DNA of 64,000 nt, from assembly GCA_964481885.1 (NCBI GenBank), contig CAYZUS010000005.1, positions 1 through 64,000 on the forward strand, written 5' to 3'. The notes under the pieces were generated by a model. The model was given only the letters and a program-made list of their open reading frames with translations, did not search any database and was not told where the DNA came from. Each line of letters opens with the position of its first letter. The stretch's first letter is position 1. Made by a program: the position numbers and the translations under genes. Below are positions 27,776 through 35,355 of the stretch, in pieces. This DNA comes from Fen731 sp964481885 (GTDB lineage: Bacteria; Actinomycetota; Humimicrobiia; Humimicrobiales; Humimicrobiaceae).

Positions 27776-28957
27776 CTATTTTATTTCAATCGGGTATTGC
27801 CCGTACTTTCTGGCAGTTTCGAGCATCTGCATGTAATTATCATAGGGTACATCGCTGTGTATGGTGTTGCTGGATGATAATATGTGTCCCCCTCCCGGCG
27901 AAGCAGTCCTTATTGCTCTGAGAGTATCTTTGATTACATCCTCCTTTGAGCCCAGGTGCAGAACGCGCCCGCAGTCCACGTTTCCCATCAGCAGAACTTT
28001 ATCACCGTATTTTTCCTTGACCCACTTAAGATCCATTCCCGCCTCCGGATCAATACTGTGATAACCGTCAAACCCGGACTCAAGCAGAAATTCATCAGCA
28101 AAACCTGTTATATTTCCATCGGTATGCCTCAGGTAATACATGCCATGTTTGTGAACCGCTTCTGCAAGCTTCCTGAATCGCGGCGCATAGTATTTCATAT
28201 AATCTTTGGGTGAAAATAGCGGGCCATGGTTTCCGGCAAGGTCCTCCCCGTCAAATATTGCGTCAACTCCCATCGAGGCATATTTTTCTATAAATTTCAG
28301 GCCCTTTTTTACACGATAATCCAGGTATCTTTCTACCAGATCGCCCCGGAATGCCATCGCCTCCAAAAAAAACCTTCCAATTGCGCCCATGCTCATCGGA
28401 GGGAAATCCACCTCAACAACGGCCATTACAAATTTCCTGCCGCCGCACTTCTGCATTATGTATTCAGCCTGGCTCCAGTTAAATCTTTCCATATCTATAT
28501 CATCTTTTTCAAGAAGATTGACATACCGTTCAAATTCCTCAAGGCCGCCTCTGTGAAAATTTGAATCAGAGGTATGGAAAAGATCAGTCTTTTTATCAAA
28601 ATGCACTATTGAGAACATATTGTTTTTTTTGTCATCAAAGCGCCAGGTCGTCTCATCGATAGCCACAGGAATAGCAAAATTTTTAAGCGGAGGGCGTTCT
28701 ATAAGAACAGTATCAAGTTCAAGTTTATCGTAAAGCTCTACAACATCAATGGCTTCCTGCAGAAAGAATTCTTCGCCCCTGCCTTCTATAAGCATATTAT
28801 TTAAAACTCCGCACCTTATATATCCGCTCCATCCGGTATAAGCAAGCCTGCCAAGTACCTTTGATGCAACGGGAGAATTAATATATAGCTCTGAAACAGG
28901 CACCCTGTCGGCTTCTTTATGTAAAAATGCTGTTATTACTCTTTCCCTGCTTTTCAA
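27776..28957 (-). CDS. URO-D-like protein E, first gene of the ROK-controlled operon
   Basis: 393 residues, TTG start. Recognised as URO-D superfamily from EADRVPVSELYIN, LRHTDGNITGF, LLMGNVDCGRVLHLG and SPGGGHILSSSNTIHSDVP. The usual His-x-Cys-Gly reads His-Thr-Asp-Gly, so the zinc Cys is missing; this subfamily is unlikely to be a classical zinc methyltransferase. A consensus promoter and a ROK-type operator lie 80-130 bases upstream. It leads the operon URO-D E - FucI-like - ADH - FGGY kinase - URO-D D. Confidence 0.82.
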   Translation of the reverse strand: MKSRERVITAFLHKEADRVPVSELYINSPVASKVLGRLAYTGWSGYIRCGVLNNMLIEGRGEEFFLQEAIDVVELYDKLELDTVLIERPPLKNFAIPVAIDETTWRFDDKKNNMFSIVHFDKKTDLFHTSDSNFHRGGLEEFERYVNLLEKDDIDMERFNWSQAEYIMQKCGGRKFVMAVVEVDFPPMSMGAIGRFFLEAMAFRGDLVERYLDYRVKKGLKFIEKYASMGVDAIFDGEDLAGNHGPLFSPKDYMKYYAPRFRKLAEAVHKHGMYYLRHTDGNITGFADEFLLESGFDGYHSIDPEAGMDLKWVKEKYGDKVLLMGNVDCGRVLHLGSKEDVIKDTLRAIRTASPGGGHILSSSNTIHSDVPYDNYMQMLETARKYGQYPIEIK

Positions 28958-29038
28958 ATCAAAACTCTCAATCTTATATTAATATCTGTGTGGATTTATA
29001 AAAAATACGCCTTACCGGGTTAATATTGCAAAAATTTG

Positions 29039-29063
29039 TTTGTTTGTGTTAATTACTAACTAT
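29039..29063 (-). promoter_or_regulatory. ROK/XylR-type operator overlapping the -10 box of the URO-D E operon
   Basis: 25-base site. On the minus strand it begins inside TATAAT, reads ATAGTTA, nine to ten variable bases, and ends ACAAACAAA. Same arms and spacing as the sites at 29153-29177 and 34603-34627, and like the known XylR operator (TTAGTTTGT...ACAAACTAA, 25 bases). Binding would block the promoter. Confidence 0.7.
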
Positions 29064-29089
29064 TATATTTAAAATGTTTTTTTTGTCAA
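29062..29089 (-). promoter_or_regulatory. Sigma-A-type promoter of the URO-D E / FucI-like / kinase operon
   Basis: TTGACA (29089-29084), a 16-base spacer and TATAAT (29067-29062), both hexamers perfect. The predicted start near 29055 gives a leader of about 98 bases before the TTG start at 28957. Confidence 0.75.
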
Positions 29090-29123
29090 TTAGTTTAAAT
29101 TTTTTAATTAATTTTCCAAATAC

Positions 29124-29153
29124 TTGTATTTCAAGCATTTAAACTGATATAAT
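29124..29153 (+). promoter_or_regulatory. Probable promoter of the ROK regulator gene
   Basis: TTGTAT (29124-29129), 18-base spacer, TATAAT (29148-29153). The -10 box runs straight into the 25-base operator at 29153, the same arrangement as the two minus-strand promoters, implying autoregulation. Confidence 0.6.
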
Positions 29154-29177
29154 TAGTTTTATTAAATTACAAACTAA
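29153..29177 (+). promoter_or_regulatory. ROK/XylR-type operator in front of the ROK gene
   Basis: 25-base inverted repeat with perfect seven-base arms TTAGTTT and AAACTAA, the right arm extended to ACAAACTAA. Length and arms equal the XylR operators of Bacilli. Its centre is 114 bases from the centre of the operator at 29039-29063. Confidence 0.75.
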
Positions 29178-29256
29178 ATAATAATCAGGATTTTAAGATA
29201 AAAAGCGAACCATAATTAAATATATTTCTTAATTCCATTCTGGCTAAAAAAACAAA

Positions 29257-30474
29257 ATGCTGCTTTTTGACAAAAAAAATAATCTTATAAAAGATTTAAA
29301 CAGGACAAGGATATTAAAATATATCTGGGATAATGCACCCATAGACAGGGCAAAGGTGTCAAAAGAACTGGGCCTGAGCAGGACAACACTTACAATAGTT
29401 GTAAAAGAGCTTATTGAAAATAAAATACTGGAAGAAACAGGGCGAGGAGATTCGACAAGTGAAGGCGGCAAGAAACCCATCCTGCTAAACTTCAGGGAAG
29501 ATTTGGGTTTTATCATAGGAATTACGGTGGGGATAAAGAAAATCAAAGTAACCCTCGGCAATATTAAGGCGCAGTTCATAAATGAACTGGAAGCTGAAAG
29601 GACCATAGACGAGGGCCCGGAAGAAACATTAAAAAAAATCTCAGGTCTTATAAAAAAGCTTGATATCTATAAAACGGGCAAAATACTGGGAATTGGAATT
29701 GGTATCCCGGGAATTATTGACCATATAAACGGAATTGTGAAATTCTCTCCCAATTTAAAAGGGTGGGAAAATATAGCAGTAAAAAAATATATTGAAGATG
29801 AATTTCCTGGAACCAAGTGTTACATCGACAGGGAAACAAACCTTCAGATATTTGCGGAAAAATGGTTTGGACAGATAAATTCAAAAAATTTTATTACCAT
29901 AGAGACAGGCGTTGGAATCGGGATTGGAATAATCATAAATGACATGATTTACAGGGGCAATAATGATGCAGCCGGAGAGTTCGGGCACACAACTATCGTC
30001 CCCCAGGGCAGCGAATGCCACTGCGGAAATTACGGATGCTGGGAAACTGTAGCTACAATAAGCAGTTTTGTAAACAAGGCCAAAAACGGAATTGAAAAAG
30101 GCATCAGAACAACATTACCTGATTACTATACAGATGGAAATCTGACTTTTGAATCAATTGTAAATTCATACCAGAATGGTGATGAATTTTCTAAGGAATT
30201 GCTGGAAGAATACGCCTACTGGCTGGGTGTGGGTATTGCCAATATCGTTAATGTTTTTGACCCTGAATTAATAATAATATACGGCAGCGCTTCCCAGCTG
30301 GGAGACATGGGGACTAAAATCATTAAAAATATCATTTCCTCCAATGCTCTTCCCAGAGTGAAAAGAAACATTGAGGTTAAATATTCCCGTTTTGGAAAAG
30401 AAGCAAGGATCACCGGAGCATTTGGGCTTGTAATTAAAAATATCCTGTCTATTCCTGACGAATATATAATCTAA
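29257..30474 (+). CDS. ROK-family transcriptional repressor (XylR/NagC type)
   Basis: 405 residues. N-terminal winged helix-turn-helix (about 15-65, VSKELGLSRTTLTIVVKELI), then the ROK sugar-kinase-like domain with GIGIGIPG and the zinc-binding C-x-C-G-x-x-G-C-x-E motif (C254-E263, with H244). ROK repressors leave DNA when a sugar binds. It is divergent from the sugar operon starting at 28957, and matching operators are seen before itself, before that operon and before the fused transketolase. A degenerate phosphate-binding region suggests sensing rather than kinase activity. Confidence 0.93.
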   Translation: MLLFDKKNNLIKDLNRTRILKYIWDNAPIDRAKVSKELGLSRTTLTIVVKELIENKILEETGRGDSTSEGGKKPILLNFREDLGFIIGITVGIKKIKVTLGNIKAQFINELEAERTIDEGPEETLKKISGLIKKLDIYKTGKILGIGIGIPGIIDHINGIVKFSPNLKGWENIAVKKYIEDEFPGTKCYIDRETNLQIFAEKWFGQINSKNFITIETGVGIGIGIIINDMIYRGNNDAAGEFGHTTIVPQGSECHCGNYGCWETVATISSFVNKAKNGIEKGIRTTLPDYYTDGNLTFESIVNSYQNGDEFSKELLEEYAYWLGVGIANIVNVFDPELIIIYGSASQLGDMGTKIIKNIISSNALPRVKRNIEVKYSRFGKEARITGAFGLVIKNILSIPDEYII

Positions 30475-30525
30475 AAAATTATAATATAAATAATCACAAT
30501 AGATTTAAAAAAACATAAACAATCA

Positions 30526-30554
30526 TTGACATTTGTAACCATATAGGTTACATT
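30526..30554 (+). promoter_or_regulatory. higBA promoter with embedded HigA operator
   Basis: TTGACA (30526-30531), 17-base spacer, TACATT (30549-30554). The spacer and part of the -10 form a perfect inverted repeat, TGTAACC-ATATA-GGTTACA, at 30534-30552, the expected kind of site for the HigA repressor. The transcription start predicted seven bases after the -10 box falls on the A of the higB ATG. Confidence 0.75.
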
Positions 30555-30560
30555 GCTATT

Positions 30561-30839
30561 ATGATTAAATCGTTTATTCACAAAGGGCTTGAAGACTTTT
30601 TTTACGATGGGGAGAAAAAAGGTATACAGCCAAATCATGAAAAGAAGCTTGCTACTATTATGGATCGCCTTGATGCTGCAAGTGAAATTCGCGATATGAA
30701 TTACCCGGGTTCAGGCCTGCATTTACCGGAGCCGAGGACAAACAACAGGTGGTCGATAAAAGTTTCCGGAAACTGGCGGATAACGTTTCGGTTTATTGAC
30801 GGCACCGCCTTTGAAATTAATTATGTAGATTATCATTAA
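30561..30839 (+). CDS. higB: HigB-type toxin (RelE/ParE superfamily)
   Basis: 92 residues; the short RelE-like ribonuclease family called plasmid maintenance killer proteins. Family landmarks are GLEDFFYDG near the start, GSGLHLPEP in the middle and the C-terminal NRWSIKVSGNWRITFRF. HigB cleaves mRNA at the ribosome and is neutralised by the antitoxin encoded just downstream. Toxin-first order is typical of higBA. No Shine-Dalgarno precedes the ATG and the predicted transcript starts at it, so the gene may be translated from a leaderless mRNA. Often carried by mobile elements; an SDR remnant lies just downstream. Confidence 0.93.
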   Translation: MIKSFIHKGLEDFFYDGEKKGIQPNHEKKLATIMDRLDAASEIRDMNYPGSGLHLPEPRTNNRWSIKVSGNWRITFRFIDGTAFEINYVDYH

Positions 30840-30851
30840 GAGGTAAGTACT

Positions 30852-31160
30852 ATGAGAGCAAGAAAAAGACAACCTGTCCATCCGGGCAATATTTTAAAGG
30901 AACATTATCTTGAACCGCTGAACCTCAGTATCTCGGCTCTATCCGGTATGTTGAATGTTTCTCGCAAGACTGTTTCCAAAATCGTTAATGAGCACGGGTC
31001 TGTGACACCAGACATGGCATTACGCCTGTCAGTAACATTCGATACGTCGCCGGAACTGTGGCTGAATTTGCAGAGCAACCATGATTTATGGAAAGTGTCT
31101 CATGAATCAGAAAACTGGAAAAAAGCCCAACGGATGATTATGGCTGAGACCCACGCCTGA
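30852..31160 (+). CDS. higA: HigA-type antitoxin
   Basis: 102 residues with a Cro/C1-type helix-turn-helix (about 20-75: LSISALSGMLNVSRKTVSKIVNEHG). N-terminal PVHPGNILKEHYLEPL is the HigA signature. Binds and inhibits HigB and represses the operon, probably through the inverted repeat in the promoter. AAGAGGT eight bases upstream of the ATG gives it a normal ribosome site, unlike higB. Confidence 0.95.
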   Translation: MRARKRQPVHPGNILKEHYLEPLNLSISALSGMLNVSRKTVSKIVNEHGSVTPDMALRLSVTFDTSPELWLNLQSNHDLWKVSHESENWKKAQRMIMAETHA

Positions 31161-31223
31161 TTGTGTATATGAATCGAAAATTGGTGTAAGGGCCGCCGGT
31201 ATACATACATCAAGAATCTGTAA

Positions 31224-31463
31224 CTATACATTTGTATATGCCCCGTCAAGTACAATATCCTGGCCCACCATAAAATCGGAAGTCTCAGAAGCCAGATAAA
31301 CGAGCGCTCCTTTAAGATCTTCAACGCTTGCGGCTTTGGCGATAGGGGCCTTATCTGTAAATATTGGCAGCACTTCTTTTACAAAACCCTCAGTCATTGT
31401 TACACCCGGACTGATACTGTTTACCCTGATGCCATGTCTTATCCATTCAACGGCAAGACACTT
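31224..31463 (-). pseudogene. C-terminal remnant of a short-chain dehydrogenase
   Basis: The minus strand is open for 79 codons to a TAG at 31224-31226. The translation begins KCLAVEWIRHGIRVNSISPG and ends VGQDIVLDGAYTNV, which is the last third of an SDR: the helix after the catalytic YxxxK, the NSISPG loop, and the C-terminal DG. Homology stops abruptly at 31463 and a TAA follows within three codons upstream; no start or Rossmann half remains. It lies between higA and an intact SDR gene and is a broken relic, not a product of that gene. Confidence 0.85.
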
Positions 31464-31497
31464 ATTTATTTATTTTTTCCTTTTTTTAACAAATATT

Positions 31498-32271
31498 TCA
31501 ATGCATATAAGTGCTGGTGGCTCCCCCATCAACAGCGCACATGGAACCGGTAACAAACAAAGATTCATCGGACGCTAAAAAGAGAGCAGCATTTGCAATA
31601 TCTTCAGGTTTCCCATACTTTCCCAATGGAAATGTTTTTAGAAACTTATCTTCATTAAAACCGGGGACATTTTTTGTACTTTCCTCAAACATAGGAGTTT
31701 CAATATGTGTCGGGACCATGCAATTTACCCTTACATTAAATGAGCCATATTCGGCAGCCATGGATCTTGTGATGGCAACAATGGCGCCTTTTGAAGCAGT
31801 ATAAGCGTCACACCCCGGTACTCCCAGAGTGGCCGCACTTGAGGCAGTATTTATCACAGAGCCGCCGCCGCTTTTTATTATTTCCGGAATAGCATACTTA
31901 CAGCAAAGGTATGTGCTTTTTAAGTTAATATCTATAATTTTATCCCATATGTCTTCGTCGATATCAGTAATGCGCCCGTCCCTGTTTTTCCAGAAAACTC
32001 CTGCATTATTATAAAGGATATTCAATTTGCCGAATTCGACAATGGTTTTGTTAACAAGGTTTACGACATCTTCCTTTTTTGAGACATCTGCTTTTACAAA
32101 AATTGCCTTACCACCATTTTCAATAATATCAGATTTGGTTTTCCGGCCACCATCTTCATCAATATCAGCAATTACAATACTTGAACCTTCCTTTGAAAAC
32201 AGCATGGCTGATGCCCTGCCTATTCCCCTTGCTGCTCCTGTTATTAAAGAAACCTTGCCTTCCAGCCTCAC
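31498..32271 (-). CDS. SDR-family oxidoreductase
   Basis: 257 residues, GTG start with weak ribosome site. Coenzyme loop TGAARGIG (11-18), NNAG (88-91), catalytic S144, Y157 and K161, and the C-terminal TGSMCAVDGG are all intact. Classical NAD(P)-dependent dehydrogenase/reductase for a secondary alcohol or keto-sugar. 256 bases downstream of the fused transketolase on the same strand. Substrate unknown. Confidence 0.92.
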   Translation of the reverse strand: MRLEGKVSLITGAARGIGRASAMLFSKEGSSIVIADIDEDGGRKTKSDIIENGGKAIFVKADVSKKEDVVNLVNKTIVEFGKLNILYNNAGVFWKNRDGRITDIDEDIWDKIIDINLKSTYLCCKYAIPEIIKSGGGSVINTASSAATLGVPGCDAYTASKGAIVAITRSMAAEYGSFNVRVNCMVPTHIETPMFEESTKNVPGFNEDKFLKTFPLGKYGKPEDIANAALFLASDESLFVTGSMCAVDGGATSTYMH

Positions 32272-32527
32272 TTTTTATACATCCTTTCCTATAAAAACTT
32301 AGATGCGGTTGCTGTATTTTTACAGATTATCAACTTCACCAAATATCGTCTTTTAAATAAAAAATAGCAGCCTGTCAATTATGTTTTTTATCCTGATATT
32401 TTACTGTATCCCTGATTAATGTATTATTTTGCCGGGTTTTTGCTCAAGATACACTACACTTTAATAATTATGCACTTATGTAGGGCCCGTCAATTATCAT
32501 ATCCTAACCCGCTATAGAATCAGTGAG

Positions 32528-34582
32528 TCACAAATTTACCAGGTTAATAATATTTGAGACCAGGCTTTCCACATCCAGGCCCTGGTATTTATATTGATAT
32601 TCAGTATCTGCGGAGACTCCATATTTTGAAACGCCCATTTTCTTATAATTACAGTTCATTTTGTTTTCAGCAATAAAGGAGCCTATCATGGTTCCAATCC
32701 CGGTATTTACATTATGATCCTCATATACAACTACATTTTTGGTGTTATTTATGGCGTTTTGTAACTTTTCATCATCAAGCAAGGGAACTGAGCTTACATT
32801 TAAAACCCCTGTTTTAATACCATGCCTGGTTTGGAGGATTTCTGCTGCCTCAAGCGCCCTGAAAGCCATGTGCCCATAAGTTATAATAGTTGCGTCGGTT
32901 CCATTTTTTAACCAGTCTGATTTGCCGTACTTAAAAACATAATCCTTCCCAAAAAAAGGCTTCTCGCCACCGGCGGAAAGGACAGGGATTTTTGACCTGT
33001 TTAAAACCATCAGGAAATTACCATGTGTTGAAGATATATAATTGGTAATATGCGCGGTCTGGTTTGCATCGGCCGGTATGACAATTTTAAAATTAAAAAG
33101 ATTAGACACAAGGCTTAAATAATCCAGGCAGTGGTGGGATTTCCCGTCTTCCCCTACTTCAAGGCCGTTGTGCGTACAAACAAGTTTCAGGGAAGTATCG
33201 TTGATGTCATTTAGCCTTAGCTGGTTATACACCTCGTCTATTCCAAAAACAGCAAAACCGGCAAAAAAAGTAAGAAAACCTGTTTTACTTATGGCTCCGG
33301 CAACAGCAGCGGCATTATGCTCGGCGATACCCGCCTGGATAAAATTTTCCGGAAAATCTTTTTCAAATAAATCAGTCTTTACAGATACTTTAAGGTCGCA
33401 GTCTATGGCAATAACCGGGGGCCCGTTTTTTTCGGACACATTGTCTCTGCCGATTTTTAAGAGGGCAGCGCCAAAAGCATCCCTGCCGGCTATCAGCTGG
33501 CCAGATTTGTACTCTTCTGAAAAATCTGCTTTTATACTGTCTTCGATGTTTTTATCCTGAGATTTTTGGATTTTGGATTTATTGTTTTTAAATTCGCCGG
33601 GCCCATCTTTAAGGGTATACTCCTTGCGTTTTACATCAATAGTTTCTTTACCTATGTCTCTATAGTCACTCATCAGGACAGGTCCCAGATCAAGCCCCAG
33701 CTCAAATTTATTTAGTGCCTCATTATATTGTTCGGGGGAAAGGCACAAACCATGGCCCTTATGGCTGTCTTCGTACCCTTCCAGGCCTTTGCACATTGTT
33801 GTTTCTGCAATAATACAGGTCGGTTTTGTGGCATTAAAGTAGGGTTCCCTCAAAGTCTTATACAGCTTTACAAAATCGTGGCCATCTGTTTTGGCTACTT
33901 CCCATCCGCCATTAATATAATTGCCTTCGATATTATTCTGCATTATATTATCCATACTGTCTGTCGCCTGCATTCTGTTGCAGTCAACAATTGCAGTAAG
34001 ATTATTTAAGTTGTACTTGTTTGCAAACCTTATGGCCTCTGCAATCTGGCCCTTCTGCTGCTCACCGTCACCCATTATTACAAATACCCTGTTTTTAATA
34101 CCTTTCTTTTTGGAAGCCAGAGCATATCCGCATCCCAAAGAAAGGCCCTGCCCAAGATCACCGGTGCTCCACTCTATGCCCGGAACCTTATTGCCTAACT
34201 GTCCCTCAAAAATACTGCCGCCGTTTCTGAAATTAAATATGGCGTCGTCCAGATCAAAAAACCCGTTTATTCCAAGGGCAACATAAGCAGCTGCAGACGT
34301 ATGGCCGATGCTGATGATAATTATATCCCTGTAAGGCACTTTTACTTTTTCCCTGCCTGTATTGGAGCACAGCCATAAAAGCAGATATAAGTCTATGGTG
34401 GAAAGAGATCCGCCAAGATGGCCCGTGCCGCTGATTGTTGTCATTTTTAAAATATCCAGCCGCGCCAGGTCAGAAAGTTCTTTAAAGGAACTGAGATCTG
34501 CATTTTCCACTTTCACATTGGTAAAATTCTTGTATTTTTCCAACTTTCCAAGCAGTTCCCGGTATTTTTCACTTTTGTTCAT
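32528..34582 (-). CDS. Transketolase, full-length fused form
   Basis: 684 residues: N-terminal TPP domain with GDGEQQKGQ and VDCNRMQ (about residues 1-300), a charged N/K/S/D-rich linker near 310-360, then the pyrimidine domain (VIAIDCDLKVS, FIQAGIAEHNAA with the catalytic Glu) and C-terminal domain (VVYEDHNVNTG). The pieces correspond to the two subunits at 11936-13794. Transketolases are usually about 620-670 residues and the extra length is the linker. AAGG about a dozen bases upstream of the ATG. Promoter and two ROK-type operators lie just upstream, so it should respond to the same sugar signal. Confidence 0.92.
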   Translation of the reverse strand: MNKSEKYRELLGKLEKYKNFTNVKVENADLSSFKELSDLARLDILKMTTISGTGHLGGSLSTIDLYLLLWLCSNTGREKVKVPYRDIIIISIGHTSAAAYVALGINGFFDLDDAIFNFRNGGSIFEGQLGNKVPGIEWSTGDLGQGLSLGCGYALASKKKGIKNRVFVIMGDGEQQKGQIAEAIRFANKYNLNNLTAIVDCNRMQATDSMDNIMQNNIEGNYINGGWEVAKTDGHDFVKLYKTLREPYFNATKPTCIIAETTMCKGLEGYEDSHKGHGLCLSPEQYNEALNKFELGLDLGPVLMSDYRDIGKETIDVKRKEYTLKDGPGEFKNNKSKIQKSQDKNIEDSIKADFSEEYKSGQLIAGRDAFGAALLKIGRDNVSEKNGPPVIAIDCDLKVSVKTDLFEKDFPENFIQAGIAEHNAAAVAGAISKTGFLTFFAGFAVFGIDEVYNQLRLNDINDTSLKLVCTHNGLEVGEDGKSHHCLDYLSLVSNLFNFKIVIPADANQTAHITNYISSTHGNFLMVLNRSKIPVLSAGGEKPFFGKDYVFKYGKSDWLKNGTDATIITYGHMAFRALEAAEILQTRHGIKTGVLNVSSVPLLDDEKLQNAINNTKNVVVYEDHNVNTGIGTMIGSFIAENKMNCNYKKMGVSKYGVSADTEYQYKYQGLDVESLVSNIINLVNL

Positions 34583-34602
34583 ATAGCTGTAACCTTATGT
34601 TG

Positions 34603-34627
34603 TATGTTTGTATTGCGTATTAACTAT
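34603..34627 (-). promoter_or_regulatory. ROK/XylR-type operator overlapping the -10 box of the transketolase gene
   Basis: 25-base site, minus strand ATAGTTA, nine bases, ACAAACATA. Same position relative to TATAAT as the 29039-29063 site before the URO-D E operon. Predicts repression by the ROK protein encoded at 29257. Confidence 0.7.
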
Positions 34628-34653
34628 TATATATATAGTCAATTTTTTGTCAA
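34626..34653 (-). promoter_or_regulatory. Sigma-A-type promoter of the fused transketolase gene
   Basis: TTGACA (34653-34648), 16-base spacer, TATAAT (34631-34626), both perfect. Start expected near 34619, giving a leader of about 37 bases. Confidence 0.75.
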
Positions 34654-34726
34654 TTTATTTAATATGCTTAAGTTTATTATCAATTTATATCATTTTTTTA
34701 CATTTACGGCTACCGAATTGGTTTTA

Positions 34727-34751
34727 TTTGTTTTTTTGCATTACAAACTAA
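34727..34751 (+). promoter_or_regulatory. Distal ROK/XylR-type operator
   Basis: 25 bases with arms TTTGTTT and ACAAACTAA, nine bases between. Centre is 124 bases from the -10 operator at 34603-34627. The right arm with flank (ATTACAAACTAAA) is identical to that of 29153-29177. Confidence 0.6.
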
Positions 34752-34798
34752 AGAATTTTTGGCGTGTAATCCAGATTTAATAAAATCAGTTATTTAAA

Positions 34799-34903
34799 TT
34801 GGTTCTTGCTGAATAATTGGATGAAATTAGAAATTTTAAAAACGGTTGTTGCTGAAGTAATTGAAATTATTTCTAAAATAATGGATCACCGTGCAAGAAC
34901 CAA
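34799..34903. repeat. 11-base inverted repeat enclosing about 83 bases
   Basis: TTGGTTCTTGC at 34799-34809 is perfectly complementary to GCAAGAACCAA at 34893-34903. It sits just before the 28-base tandem array and spans the start of the small open frame at 34821. Could close a structured RNA or be the ends of a small non-autonomous element. Confidence 0.55.
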
Positions 34904-34943
34904 ATCAGGCTTAAATTTCTTTGCAGTCAAAAAAGTGTACTGA
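34821..34943 (+). CDS. Possible 40-residue protein reading into the repeat array
   Basis: ATG at 34821, TGA at 34941. The first 22 residues look like an amphipathic helix (MKLEILKTVVAEVIEIISKI), the last eight (FAVKKVY preceded by F) are encoded by the first 28-base repeat, which also supplies the stop. No good Shine-Dalgarno. Could be a real small protein whose 3' end has been tandemly duplicated, or a chance frame. Confidence 0.3.
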   Translation: MKLEILKTVVAEVIEIISKIMDHRARTKSGLNFFAVKKVY

Positions 34944-35155
34944 TGTTTTTGCAGTCAAANNNNNNNNNNNNNNNNNNNNNNNNNNNNNNNNNNNNNNNNN
35001 NNNNNNNNNNNNNNNNNNNNNNNNNNNNNNNNNNNNNNNNNNNNNNNNNNNNNNNNNNNTTTGCAGTCAAAAAAGTGTACTGATGTTTTTGCAGTCAAAG
35101 AAGCTTCCTGATGTCTTTGCAGTCAAAGAAGCTTCCTGATGTCTTTGCAGCAAAG
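34920..35155. repeat. 28-base tandem repeat array, interrupted by an assembly gap
   Basis: Units start at 34920, 34948, then after the gap at 35060, 35088, 35116 and 35144 (partial). The half TTTGCAGTCAAA is invariant in full copies; the other half is either AAAGTGTACTGATGTT or GAAGCTTCCTGATGTC. Copies contain short dyads (CTTTG-CAGT-CAAAG, GAAGCTTC). True copy number is unknown because the gap lies inside the array and probably reflects collapse of the repeat. No spacers, so not CRISPR. Confidence 0.9.
34960..35059. other. Assembly gap of 100 N
   Basis: Exactly 100 N, a conventional placeholder of unknown true size, inside the 28-base repeat array. Confidence 0.99.
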
Positions 35156-35184
35156 TAAAAGCCCTGATTTGCCAGGGCTTTTAC
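35155..35184 (+). terminator. Rho-independent terminator after the repeat array
   Basis: Perfect 12-base stem GTAAAAGCCCTG / CAGGGCTTTTAC with a six-base loop, followed on the plus strand by a T-rich run. It would end a plus-strand transcript through the repeat array; the hairpin may also serve the minus-strand lipoprotein gene ending at 35356, though its T-run there is short. Confidence 0.8.
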
Positions 35185-35355
35185 TATATTTTTCTTTTGT
35201 TTTCTTTTCAGGAGAATAGGTATCCCCATATGTTTTTAACAGACATTTTTAGTGGGCAATGCTTAAAAGCAGGGCCACCGGCTGTAAAGACAAGCCGAGC
35301 TAATATCAGGATTGATTCCAATAAATCCTGATATTATACCTTCAGAAACACATCG

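Noticed and set aside
8701..28957. Haem biosynthesis cluster (HemE)
   Set aside because: The five URO-D-like proteins have His-x-Cys-Gly or altered motifs and no other haem gene is near.
29257..30474. ROK glucokinase
   Set aside because: It has an N-terminal winged helix-turn-helix and lies divergent from a sugar operon with matching operators, so regulator rather than kinase.
34920..35155. CRISPR array
   Set aside because: Units are contiguous 28-base copies with no unique spacers, and no cas genes are present.
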